Origin: an uncultured Pontibacter sp.
GTDB taxonomy: Bacteria > Bacteroidota > Bacteroidia > Cytophagales > Hymenobacteraceae
Direction of reading: 5' to 3'
Length of the DNA: 64,000 bases
Assembly (NCBI RefSeq): GCF_947499215.1
Contig: NZ_CANMNI010000001.1
Coordinates: forward strand, 62,001 to 126,000
The notes beneath the pieces were generated by a model that saw only the letters and a program-made list of their open reading frames with translations, searched no databases and was not told the origin of the DNA. Below are positions 50,385 through 58,040 of the stretch, in pieces (the stretch's first letter is position 1; every line of letters begins with the position of its first letter). The translations under genes were made by a program, and so were the position numbers.

Positions 50385-50600
50385 TTACCAAATGGCGGGG
50401 GCACATGAAGTGACAAATCCAGATTCTTTTATCTTGGTTTGATTAGTCGTGTTTTCTTCGCTTTCGTTCGATTTAATTGTATTGCTACATTGACCAAGCA
50501 CCACCCAAATAATTACAAAAATTAGAATCGTACTGAAGCATCCTCCACCTAGTTTTTTAGCACCATAGCCAGCAAGCAATCCTCTGAATAAGTTATTCAT
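50385..50600 (-). CDS. Small single-helix membrane protein, reverse orientation in cassette 6
   Basis: This 71-residue ORF is on the minus strand, opposite to the rest of the array. It has LLAGYGAKKLGGGCFSTILIFVIIWVVLGQC, a Gly-rich turn and one membrane helix, followed by a polar Asn/Glu/Ser-rich tail. No family is recognised with certainty. Being transcribed from the wrong side, it must have its own promoter. Confidence 0.55.
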   Translation of the reverse strand: MNNLFRGLLAGYGAKKLGGGCFSTILIFVIIWVVLGQCSNTIKSNESEENTTNQTKIKESGFVTSCAPAIW

Positions 50601-50740
50601 AGTAGTATTTTTATGTGTCTCGTTAGAAACGACATTTGGAATATGAAGTTTTACTTACGTGCCCAACCGTTCCTAAAAAGTTATTTGCAGAAGGTTATAT
50701 GGTAGGCTTGCTGCTTTATCCTAGTCTAAAGGGGTGGTAA

Positions 50741-50830
50741 GGTGGAGTATGGGAGCTAAACTTAGAGATACTTGAAAAGACGAAGGTTAGAGATTTCATT
50801 GAGTATAGAGCAGAACCCTACACTGAATAA
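50741..50830 (+). pseudogene. Remnant 3' end of a cassette gene
   Basis: An open frame without a start encodes WELNLEILEKTKVRDF then IEYRAEPYTE and stops at 50828-50830, 24 bp before site F, the usual place for a cassette gene to end. The upstream part is interrupted by a stop at 50738. I read it as the surviving tail of a lost cassette gene. Confidence 0.4.
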
Positions 50831-50851
50831 ATAAAGTGGTGAAAAACACGA

Positions 50852-50922
50852 TACGCCAACAAAGCACAGGGATTACGTTCGGCTGACGCCTCACACATTG
50901 CCTGTACTAATCCGTTAAGGCA
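50852..50922 (+). repeat. attC-like site F, last of the array
   Basis: Inverse core CGCCAAC (50854-50860) and core GTTAAGG (50914-50920) flank inner arms ACAGG and CCTGT with centre TTCGGCTGACGCCTC. The inverse core does not match the core of site E (GTTAGTT), so the start of its own cassette has been lost. Confidence 0.75.
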
Positions 50923-50931
50923 ACAACTATC

Positions 50932-51810
50932 TTACATTCCCACCCTGCTGTTCTTCTCTTCTTTCAATGATACACTCTCAGTTTTTGAAGATGCTTTGTG
51001 TGTTTCAGCGTCCAAATCGTCTTCTGCACCATCCTTAAAAATTCTTTTAAGGATGTAACTCTTAATGGAGAATGGCAGAATACGTCCTAAGCGAATCAGG
51101 AACCGGTTTTTCCAGCCGGGTATAATCAACCCCTGTTTGTTGAACAAGCCAGCTATTGCACTGCTAGCCACTTCTTCTGGGGTTTTCGTTAAAATTCCAT
51201 TTCCCTTTTTAACATGCTGGTTGCGCTTTTGCATGCTATTAGTGCTAGTTGGACCGGGGCAAAGACAGCTCACATGTATATTATAAGGCTTTAGCTCCAT
51301 TTGCAGCGACCTAGAAAAGGTCAGTACAAAGCTTTTGGTGGCAGCGTAAACACTTTTATAGGGCAGCGGCATAAGGGAGGCAAAGCTCCCGACGTTCAGG
51401 ATATAGGACTCCTCATTCTCCCGGAGTTTGGTCACAAACAAATGCGTGAGCGCCACGACTGCCCCTACATTTAACTTGATCATGCTTTGATATTCAGCAA
51501 GGTCAGCCTCCTGAAAATAACTGTAATTGCCGATTCCCGCATTGTTTATCAGTACATTGATCGTTAGCTTTTGCGCATGACACCAATCATACAGGTATTG
51601 TATGGCATGCGGAGCGGTCAGGTTGAGTTCCAGCGCCTTTACGTCCACCCCATACTGCTGCTGCAAAAAGGAAGCAGTCTCTGCCAGTTCAGATTGTTGT
51701 AGCGCAACCAACACGAGGTTTTGTCCGCGTTTGGCGCACTCATCCGCCATGGCCTTGCCTATGCCGGCGCTGGCTCCAGTTATAAGCGTATACTTTTTTT
51801 CGATAATCAT
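50932..51810 (-). CDS. Short-chain dehydrogenase/reductase
   Basis: A 292-residue classical SDR: TGASAGIGKAMADECAKRG binds the cofactor near the start, NNAGIG follows near residue 90, and the active site is Ser in LNVGSFASLMP with YAATKSFVLTFSRSLQ (YxxxK). The last 40 residues are a charged extension. Its ATG overlaps the stop of the NAD-dependent epimerase gene by 4 bp, so they form an operon. Substrate unknown; the family resembles lipid-linked short-chain reductases. Confidence 0.9.
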   Translation of the reverse strand: MIIEKKYTLITGASAGIGKAMADECAKRGQNLVLVALQQSELAETASFLQQQYGVDVKALELNLTAPHAIQYLYDWCHAQKLTINVLINNAGIGNYSYFQEADLAEYQSMIKLNVGAVVALTHLFVTKLRENEESYILNVGSFASLMPLPYKSVYAATKSFVLTFSRSLQMELKPYNIHVSCLCPGPTSTNSMQKRNQHVKKGNGILTKTPEEVASSAIAGLFNKQGLIIPGWKNRFLIRLGRILPFSIKSYILKRIFKDGAEDDLDAETHKASSKTESVSLKEEKNSRVGM

Positions 51811-52793
51811 GCTTCTTGTAGCGATCTGAGTGTTTTTTCTAATCCCTCTTGTAAAGGTGTAATGGTATAGCCTAATTCGTTTATCGCTTTCTGGCTCGAT
51901 ACGCTCCAGTCAGCCAAATACTTTCTGGCCCATTCGGGCGTAATCAGAGGCCTTCGGTATGTTAGCCTCGCCCCTAGCTCAAGCCCACTGCTTGCCAGAA
52001 GCAAAAGCCACGGCGGCATGTGGAGGAGAAAGCGTTTCTTGCCTGACAATTTACTTATAAGGTCAAACAGCCGGTTGTAAGAGGCGTTCTCCCCACCCAG
52101 CAGATAGCTTTCCCCGCTTCTCCCCTGCTCCAAAGCTAGTAGGTGGCCCTTTACCACATCATCGATGTAGCAGTAGTTGCCCACTTGTTTTCCATCGCCC
52201 GGTATTATGCGCCACTTACCGGACAGGTATAGCCGCAATAGTTTGGCGATGCCATTGCTGTCGCTCTCCTTCCCCGGCCCATACACGCGGCTAGGGTTCA
52301 CGATCACGACCGGAAGGCCTCTTTTGACAAAGTCCTGCGCCAGTTGCTCCGCTTCCGCCTTTGTGCTTTCATACAAGTTCGTAAAGGGTCTTTTTAGCTC
52401 TGAAGCCTCATTTACGGGGTTGTCGGCGCTCGTTGAAGGACCGTACACACTTGCCGTTGACGTGACAACTACCTTTTTCACTTTGTGTTTGAGCGCGGCA
52501 TCCAATACGTGTTGCGTGCCCCTTACATTTACGCGTCTGTAAATAGTAGCATCGTTTGGCCAGAGTTTGGCATAGGCGGCTAGGTGAAAAACCGCATCCA
52601 CACCGTTCATTGCCTGATCAATGACCTGTGTTTCGTCTAAATCTCCTTCATATACCTTTACGCCAATTGCTGTCAGATCAGCTGCCTTTTCTTTCGATCT
52701 GACCAGTGCATTCACTTCATAATTTCTGTCAACCAGTTCCTGTGTCAGCTGATGACCTATATACCCTGTCGCACCGGTAATAAATACTTTCAT
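51807..52793 (-). CDS. NAD-dependent epimerase/dehydratase (extended SDR)
   Basis: The 328-residue protein has the extended-SDR features: ITGATGYIGHQLTQEL at the N-terminus, VFHLAAYAKLWPND near 70, the catalytic YESTKAEAEQLA with STASVYGPS, and the C-terminal substrate domain. The profile is like dihydroflavonol-4-reductase-type or sterol-type dehydrogenases found in many bacteria. It is the first gene of a two-gene unit with the SDR downstream. Confidence 0.9.
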   Translation of the reverse strand: MKVFITGATGYIGHQLTQELVDRNYEVNALVRSKEKAADLTAIGVKVYEGDLDETQVIDQAMNGVDAVFHLAAYAKLWPNDATIYRRVNVRGTQHVLDAALKHKVKKVVVTSTASVYGPSTSADNPVNEASELKRPFTNLYESTKAEAEQLAQDFVKRGLPVVIVNPSRVYGPGKESDSNGIAKLLRLYLSGKWRIIPGDGKQVGNYCYIDDVVKGHLLALEQGRSGESYLLGGENASYNRLFDLISKLSGKKRFLLHMPPWLLLLASSGLELGARLTYRRPLITPEWARKYLADWSVSSQKAINELGYTITPLQEGLEKTLRSLQEA

Positions 52794-52933
52794 AGGATAC
52801 TATTTACATATCTCAATGCTTTATTGTTTTCAGAGTTCATCAAATTGAAAACTACTCTTCCGATATCCGTACACAAACGCATCAGATCAAATGACAGATG
52901 GCCTGAAATAGGACCATTAAAACTCCAATAGGT

Positions 52934-54829
52934 ATGATTTACATTGTGATGGGCGTATCGGGAAGCGGAAAGACAACGGTTGGGCTAAAACTTGCTGACT
53001 GGCTCGGGCTTCCTTTCCACGATGCGGATGATTACCATTCGCCGGAGAGTATCAAAAAGATGAGCCAAGGTATACCACTGGCAGATGAGGACCGAATACC
53101 TTGGCTGGAGCAGTTAGCCGGTCTGATTACCCGTTGGGAAAAAGAAGGAGGCGCTGTGCTGGCCTGCTCGGCGCTAAAGGAGCAATACCGTAAAACGCTG
53201 CAGTCTGTTCCGCACATCAATTGGATTTACCTCGATGGCTCCCGTGACACTATTCTGGGACGTCTGCAGTCCCGCCACGCGCATTACATGGGCCCATCGC
53301 TGCTGGAGTCTCAGTTGGAGGCGTTGGAGAAACCTGCCTATGGTATACATGTAGATGTTTCACTCAGTCCTGAGCAGATTGTGCAGGAGGTAATAAAAAA
53401 ACTAAAGCATATGATTCCCCTTTCTGAATTTGGAGTAATTGGCCTAGGCGTGATGGGCAAAAGTCTGGCGCTGAACTTGGCTGACCGCGGTGTGAGTGTA
53501 TCCATGTACAACCGCCACGTGCCGGGCAAAGAAGAAGGTATAGCCGAGCAGGTGATAAACGAGAATCCCAGCGTTACCAATATTAAAGGTTTTGACCAAC
53601 TTGAAGAGTTCGTGCAGTCGCTGGATAAGCCGCGCAAGGTGCTGCTCATGATCTATGCCGGCGCCATTGATGCCCAATTGGAAACGCTTATGCCTTTGCT
53701 TGAGCCCGGGGATGTGGTGATAGACGGCGGCAACTCCTATTATAAGGACACTTCCCGTAGAACAAAGCTGCTTTCCGCACAAGGGCTCCACTTTGTGGGC
53801 ACCGGTATATCAGGTGGCGAAGAGGGCGCCCGCAAAGGGCCGTCTATTATGCCGGGTGGTCCCCGCCAAGGCTATGAACAGGTTGCGAAGTATCTGGAGT
53901 TGATTGCCGCCAAAGATAAAAATGGAAAGCCCTGCACCACTTACATCGGTCCAGATGGTTCCGGGCACTTTGTAAAGATGGTGCATAACGGTATCGAGTA
54001 CGCCGAGATGCAGGCGCTGGCAGAGGCCTATTCCCTTATGCGCTACATGTTGGGGATGGCTCCCGAAGAGATCGCTGACACATTCAGCGGCTGGCAGCAA
54101 GGCGGACTGGGAAGCTACCTGCTGGAGATCACCATCGATATTCTGCGCAAAAAGGAAGACGGCGAACTGCTGCTTGACAAGATACTTGACCAAGCGGAGC
54201 AGAAAGGGACTGGTGGCTGGTCGGCGGCCGTCGCGCTGGACTATGACGTGCCCTACGATACGCTCTCAGAAGCCGTTATGGCCCGTGCCCTCTCCGCCAT
54301 GAAAGCGGAAAGGGTGAAAGCCGCAGCACTGTACAAATCCGGATACACGCCAGCTGATACAGATAGAAAGGCATTTGTCAGCAGTCTGAAAAACGCCTAC
54401 CAGTCCACCCGCATCATCAATCACGAGATAGGCTTTAACTTGATGCGGGAAGTTTCGGTTCAACTGGATTGGGAGCTAAATTTCAGCGAGATTGCCCGCA
54501 TCTGGACCAACGGCTGTATTATCCGCTCCGAATTGATGGAAGACTTGGCTGTAATTTACAAAACAAGTGACGGCTTACTTTTATCACCCGCTTTGGCGGA
54601 CAGCATGCGTAGCTGGCGAAAAGACTTTGCCTATGTGGTGGCAGAGGGCCTGCAGCATGGTTTTGCGCTGCCCGTGCTCTCTTCCGCCCTAAATTATTTG
54701 CTTGGGTATAGCACGGCAGACTCTCCCGCCAACCTGATACAGGCGCAGCGTGACTATTTTGGGGCGCATACCTACCAGCGTAAGGACAGAGAGGCTGGCA
54801 TGTATTTCCACACACAGTGGAAGGAATAG
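52934..54829 (+). CDS. Fused gluconokinase and 6-phosphogluconate dehydrogenase
   Basis: A single 631-residue frame joins two enzymes. Residues 1-160 are a gluconokinase (VMGVSGSGKTTVGLKLAD Walker A, FHDADDYHSPESIKKMSQGIPLADEDRIPWL, LACSALKEQYR). From residue about 163 a complete decarboxylating 6-phosphogluconate dehydrogenase starts: FGVIGLGVMGKSLALNLADRG, GISGGEEGARKGPSIMPGG, the catalytic Lys in HFVKMVHNGIEYAEMQ and KGTGGWSAAVALDY. The junction contains an in-frame Met (MIPLSEF), so an internal start is possible. Together they turn gluconate into ribulose 5-phosphate, CO2 and NADPH. Confidence 0.93.
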   Translation: MIYIVMGVSGSGKTTVGLKLADWLGLPFHDADDYHSPESIKKMSQGIPLADEDRIPWLEQLAGLITRWEKEGGAVLACSALKEQYRKTLQSVPHINWIYLDGSRDTILGRLQSRHAHYMGPSLLESQLEALEKPAYGIHVDVSLSPEQIVQEVIKKLKHMIPLSEFGVIGLGVMGKSLALNLADRGVSVSMYNRHVPGKEEGIAEQVINENPSVTNIKGFDQLEEFVQSLDKPRKVLLMIYAGAIDAQLETLMPLLEPGDVVIDGGNSYYKDTSRRTKLLSAQGLHFVGTGISGGEEGARKGPSIMPGGPRQGYEQVAKYLELIAAKDKNGKPCTTYIGPDGSGHFVKMVHNGIEYAEMQALAEAYSLMRYMLGMAPEEIADTFSGWQQGGLGSYLLEITIDILRKKEDGELLLDKILDQAEQKGTGGWSAAVALDYDVPYDTLSEAVMARALSAMKAERVKAAALYKSGYTPADTDRKAFVSSLKNAYQSTRIINHEIGFNLMREVSVQLDWELNFSEIARIWTNGCIIRSELMEDLAVIYKTSDGLLLSPALADSMRSWRKDFAYVVAEGLQHGFALPVLSSALNYLLGYSTADSPANLIQAQRDYFGAHTYQRKDREAGMYFHTQWKE

Positions 54830-54911
54830 GTAGCTGAGTAATTTTGACTATAAGCCTCACTTTTGTCCTGAAACAATGTTTAAACACATTATAATTATTA
54901 TTATACCTAAG

Positions 54912-54976
54912 TGACTAAAGTCACTATTGCAACTGACGGCTGTCATAAGAATAGAAGAGATTGGGGTGTTCTTTTG
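54912..54976 (+). promoter_or_regulatory. Paired Fnr-like dyads and -7 box of nirK
   Basis: Distal dyad TGACTAAAGTCA (54912-54923) and proximal dyad TGACGGCTGTCA (54934-54945) both have perfect arms, with centres 22 bp apart. TTCTTTTG (54969-54976) is a 7/8 match to TAnnTTTG and its last G lies 36.5 bp from the proximal centre. The layout is the same as at the cco promoters 25-35 kb away. Confidence 0.78.
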
Positions 54977-55007
54977 TAACCATAAAGACACTCTAACAGC
55001 AATTCTT

Positions 55008-56486
55008 ATGAAACGGTCACATTTACCTAAAGCAATACGGCTGGCGATGGTAGGCATCTTCTGCCTAGGCATTGCCTCATCCTGTGGCACCAAGACCACA
55101 AATGCCGAGATACTCAACTCCCTTAATGAGACGGAGACTCCGGGTGAGATGCCTGTCATTGAGGCGGAACTGACGGATGCACCGAACGTGCCAGCGCAGA
55201 TCACGCGTAAGCATGCCGCCAAAGTAGTGGTTCGTCTGGAAGTAACAGAAGTTGTGAAAAAAATGGCTGACGGGGTAGACTATACCTTCTGGACGTTTGG
55301 CGGCTCGGTACCGGGCAAGTTTATCCGTGTCCGTCAGAATGACGAGGTGGAGTTTCACCTGATGAACCACCCGGACAGCAAGAACCCGCATAACATCGAC
55401 CTGCACGCTGTAACCGGCCCGGGTGGTGGCGCTGCCGCTACCTTTACTGCCCCCGGTCAGGAAACAGTTTTCAACTTCAAAGCGCTGAACCCCGGATTGT
55501 ATGTTTACCACTGCGCTACAGCCCCAGTTGGTATGCACATTGCCAACGGTATGTATGGCCTGATCATGGTAGAGCCTGAGGAAGGTATGGAACCGGTTGA
55601 CAAGGAGTTCTACATCATGCAGGGTGACTTCTATACCAAAGGCGCCTTCGGCGCTCCTGGTCTTCAGCCATTCGATATGGAGAAAGCACTTGACGAGAGA
55701 CCATCTTACGTGGTGTTTAACGGCTCCGTAGGTGCTTTGACAGGTGACAATGCCATTACGGCCAAAGTAGGTGAAAAAGTTCGCCTCTTCGTTGGTAACG
55801 GTGGTCCGAACCTGGTGTCTTCCTTCCACGTGATCGGTGAGATCTTCGATACGGTGTATCCTGAAGGGGGCACAAACGTCAATAAAAACGTGCAGACTAC
55901 CCTGGTGCCTGCCGGTGGTTCAGCCATTACAGAATTCAAACTGGATGTTCCGGGTAACTATGTGATCGTGGACCACTCTATCTTCAGAACCTTCAACAAA
56001 GGTGCACTGGGCATGCTGAAAGTAGAAGGTCCGGACAACTTGGCGATCTTCTCAGGACAGACAGAGCAGAAAATATACCTACCGGAAGGATCTACCGTGC
56101 AGGAGATGCCGAAGTCTAACACCCCTAAAGCCGCCTTTGCCTCTAACAAGGACATGCGCCTAGAACTCGGTAAGACCCTATACGCCCAGAACTGCCAAGC
56201 CTGCCACCAAGCAGAAGGCCAAGGTATAAAAGGTGCCTTCCCTCCGCTTGCCAAGTCTGACTACCTCAATGCCGACGTAGACCGCTCTATTGGTGTGGTG
56301 GCGCATGGTCTGGAAGGACAGATAAAAGTAAATGGCGAGGTATACAACAGCACCATGCCTAAATTGAAACTGTCTGACGAAGAGATTGCCAACGTGATGA
56401 CTTATGTGATGAACAGCTGGGGCAACAAAGGCGGCGAGATCACTCCTGAGCAGGTGAAGAAGGCGAAAGCCAACTACAAGCACTAA
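55008..56486 (+). CDS. nirK: Copper nitrite reductase with C-terminal cytochrome c domain
   Basis: I choose the ATG at 55008, which starts a lipoprotein signal (LGIASSC); an in-frame ATG at 54927 lies between the two operator dyads. The 492-residue protein has two cupredoxin domains with all copper ligands: [25 protein letters not shown] (His, Cys, His, Met) and the type-2 His in [11 protein letters not shown]. From about residue 390 a cytochrome c domain follows with [11 protein letters not shown] and Met in [10 protein letters not shown]. It reduces nitrite to NO in the periplasm, and the tethered heme delivers electrons. nirV and a sco gene follow in the same direction. Confidence 0.95.
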   Translation: MKRSHLPKAIRLAMVGIFCLGIASSCGTKTTNAEILNSLNETETPGEMPVIEAELTDAPNVPAQITRKHAAKVVVRLEVTEVVKKMADGVDYTFWTFGGSVPGKFIRVRQNDEVEFHLMNHPDSKNPHNIDLHAVTGPGGGAAATFTAPGQETVFNFKALNPGLYVYHCATAPVGMHIANGMYGLIMVEPEEGMEPVDKEFYIMQGDFYTKGAFGAPGLQPFDMEKALDERPSYVVFNGSVGALTGDNAITAKVGEKVRLFVGNGGPNLVSSFHVIGEIFDTVYPEGGTNVNKNVQTTLVPAGGSAITEFKLDVPGNYVIVDHSIFRTFNKGALGMLKVEGPDNLAIFSGQTEQKIYLPEGSTVQEMPKSNTPKAAFASNKDMRLELGKTLYAQNCQACHQAEGQGIKGAFPPLAKSDYLNADVDRSIGVVAHGLEGQIKVNGEVYNSTMPKLKLSDEEIANVMTYVMNSWGNKGGEITPEQVKKAKANYKH

Positions 56487-56504
56487 TATTAACGCTTTTC
56501 AATC

Positions 56505-57308
56505 ATGCGACGACTTCTGACAGTCTTGCTGATGCTCGGAGCCTGCAGTTTAGTACAAGCACAAAAGGGCACTCCTGCCGACATGGTTCATGTCAAGGGA
56601 GGCACTTTTGTGCCGCTTTACGGCAGCAACAACCAAGCGATATCGGTGCAAGGGTTTATCATGGATAAATATCCGGTGACTAATGCACAGTATGAGGCTT
56701 TTGTAGCCGAGAACCCGAAGTGGAAGAAGTCGGAGGTGAAACAGCTTTTCGCGGACGCCGGATACCTCAAACACTGGGCTACCGATATGGGAGTGGGTTC
56801 TAACGCGGACAAACTCAAAGACAGCCCGGTGATCAACGTGTCATGGTTTGCCGCCAAGGCCTACTGCGAATGCCAGGGCAAACGACTGCCCACTGTGAAT
56901 GAGTGGGAATTTGCGGCGCTGGCAAGTGAGACAAAAAAGGACGCCTCCAGCGAACCGAGTTTCTACCAGCGCAGCCTCGACTGGTACAGCCAGCCTAACC
57001 CGAAGTACCTGCCGCCTGTGCAGAACGCCTTTAAAAACTACTACGGCCTTTACGGCATGATCGGACTGGTTTGGGAATGGACCTCTGACTTCAATTCGGC
57101 CCTGATCATAGGCGAGTCCAGACAAAACGCCAGCTTGGACAGACAGCTGTTCTGCGGAGCCGGCTCTAGCGGAGCGAGTGATGTGAAAAACTATGTGGCC
57201 TTTATGCGCTACGCCTTCCGCTCCAGCCTGAAAGCCAACTACACAGTGGCAAATCTGGGCTTCAGATGCGTACAGGACGTGCCTGTGAAGTCAACTGCCA
57301 AACTTTAA
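56505..57308 (+). CDS. nirV: NirV-type formylglycine-generating-enzyme-fold protein
   Basis: The 267-residue protein has a signal peptide (LLMLGACSLVQAQ) and a SUMF1 fold: MVHVKGGTFVPLYGSNN, DKYPVTNAQYEAFV, VINVSWFAAKAYCECQGKRLPTVNEWEFAA, GNVWEWT-like LVWEWTSDFN and NLGFRCVQD. The two catalytic cysteines of true formylglycine enzymes are not clear. Genes of this type found next to nirK are called nirV and are thought to help nitrite reductase maturation or electron supply. It begins 18 bp after nirK. Confidence 0.9.
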   Translation: MRRLLTVLLMLGACSLVQAQKGTPADMVHVKGGTFVPLYGSNNQAISVQGFIMDKYPVTNAQYEAFVAENPKWKKSEVKQLFADAGYLKHWATDMGVGSNADKLKDSPVINVSWFAAKAYCECQGKRLPTVNEWEFAALASETKKDASSEPSFYQRSLDWYSQPNPKYLPPVQNAFKNYYGLYGMIGLVWEWTSDFNSALIIGESRQNASLDRQLFCGAGSSGASDVKNYVAFMRYAFRSSLKANYTVANLGFRCVQDVPVKSTAKL

Positions 57309-57319
57309 TTTAACTAATC

Positions 57320-57979
57320 ATGAAACGCTATACCTTATATTTTCTCGCTCTCGCTGCTACAGTTTTCAGTAGTTGCCAACAGGATGTGGCACAGGAGGAA
57401 GACAGCTGCTGCGCAAAACCGGTGGCCGCTGACCAGTTGCCTGCTGGTACGGGCACCTTGGCTATACCTACCGGGGCCATGACCGATATGTCGCTCTACA
57501 ACCTAGAATCCGACTGGCAGAACCAGCGTGGTGAAGCGGTAAAGTTGCAGGACTTACAAGGCAAGGTACAGTTGGTGGCCATGATCTATACCCACTGCAG
57601 TTATGCCTGTCCGCGTATTGTGGCAGACCTGAAGCGTATCGAAAGCTGTTTAAAGGAATTTAAACGGGATGACATTGGCATCGTGCTCGTGACGATGGAC
57701 CCTGCCCGCGATACGCCAGAACGGCTAAACGCTTTTGCCACCTCTAACAGCCTAGACGCAAAACGCTGGGTACTGCTAACAAGCGAACAGGACAACATCC
57801 GGGAGCTTGCCGCGCTACTTAATATGAAATATAAAACAGAGCTTGACGGAGAGATCTCCCACTCTAACATCATCTCTGTGTTGAACGCCCAAGGTGAGAT
57901 CATTCACCAAGCAGAGGGGCTGGGTGTGGAACCAGATGAAACAGTAAATGCGATTAAAGGCTTATTGCAGAAGATTTAA
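57320..57979 (+). CDS. SCO1/SenC family copper chaperone
   Basis: The 219-residue lipoprotein (VFSSCQQ lipobox) has the thioredoxin-like Sco fold with the copper-binding CSYACPRI (CxxxC) and the distal His in ISHSNIISVLN. Sco proteins load copper into oxidases; next to nirK and nirV it probably serves nitrite reductase. It starts 11 bp after nirV and ends the operon before a strong terminator. Confidence 0.93.
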   Translation: MKRYTLYFLALAATVFSSCQQDVAQEEDSCCAKPVAADQLPAGTGTLAIPTGAMTDMSLYNLESDWQNQRGEAVKLQDLQGKVQLVAMIYTHCSYACPRIVADLKRIESCLKEFKRDDIGIVLVTMDPARDTPERLNAFATSNSLDAKRWVLLTSEQDNIRELAALLNMKYKTELDGEISHSNIISVLNAQGEIIHQAEGLGVEPDETVNAIKGLLQKI

Positions 57980-57998
57980 ATAGTTTTGGCTGAATGTA

Positions 57999-58040
57999 AA
58001 CCGGGGGTTAGCCTGCATAGGTATAGCCCCCGGTTTTTTT
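57999..58040. terminator. Bidirectional intrinsic terminator of the nirK operon
   Basis: AACCGGGGG pairs with CCCCCGGTT, followed by a run of seven T; the end abuts the stop codon of the convergent SDR gene. Confidence 0.82.

Larger units (their letters stand above)
47445..50914 (+). mobile_element. Integron-like gene cassette array
   Basis: Six attC-like sites, 67-75 bp each, end at 48000, 48505, 49064, 49568, 50304 and 50920. They divide the region into cassettes 47445-47994, 47995-48499, 48500-49058, 49059-49562, 49563-50298 and 50299-50914. For the first five, the core at the cassette start is the reverse complement of the inverse core at its end over 8-10 bp (for example GTTGTATGGG with CCCATACAAC; GTTAGGCTGT with ACAGCCTAAC). 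This is what circular cassettes cut between G and TT must show. The cassettes are AT rich against the flanks. Cassette orientation equals that of the recombinase gene, as in inverse integrons. Confidence 0.82.
50601..50931. other. Degenerate cassette DNA up to the last attC-like site
   Basis: The 331-bp stretch holds the gene remnant at 50741-50830 and site F. A GCCCAAC directly followed by CGTT at 50661-50671 resembles two cores without the stem and may be a scar. No intact gene is seen. Confidence 0.45.

Noticed and set aside
47301..50931. CRISPR array
   Set aside because: The repeated units are 67-75 bp imperfect palindromes separated by genes of 500-730 bp, not short direct repeats with short spacers, and no cas gene is present.
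54927..55007. Upstream in-frame ATG as nirK start
   Set aside because: It lies between the two operator dyads and upstream of the predicted transcription start; the ATG at 55008 begins a proper lipoprotein signal.
55077..55829. Minus-strand frame opposite nirK
   Set aside because: Antisense shadow of a fully recognisable copper nitrite reductase.
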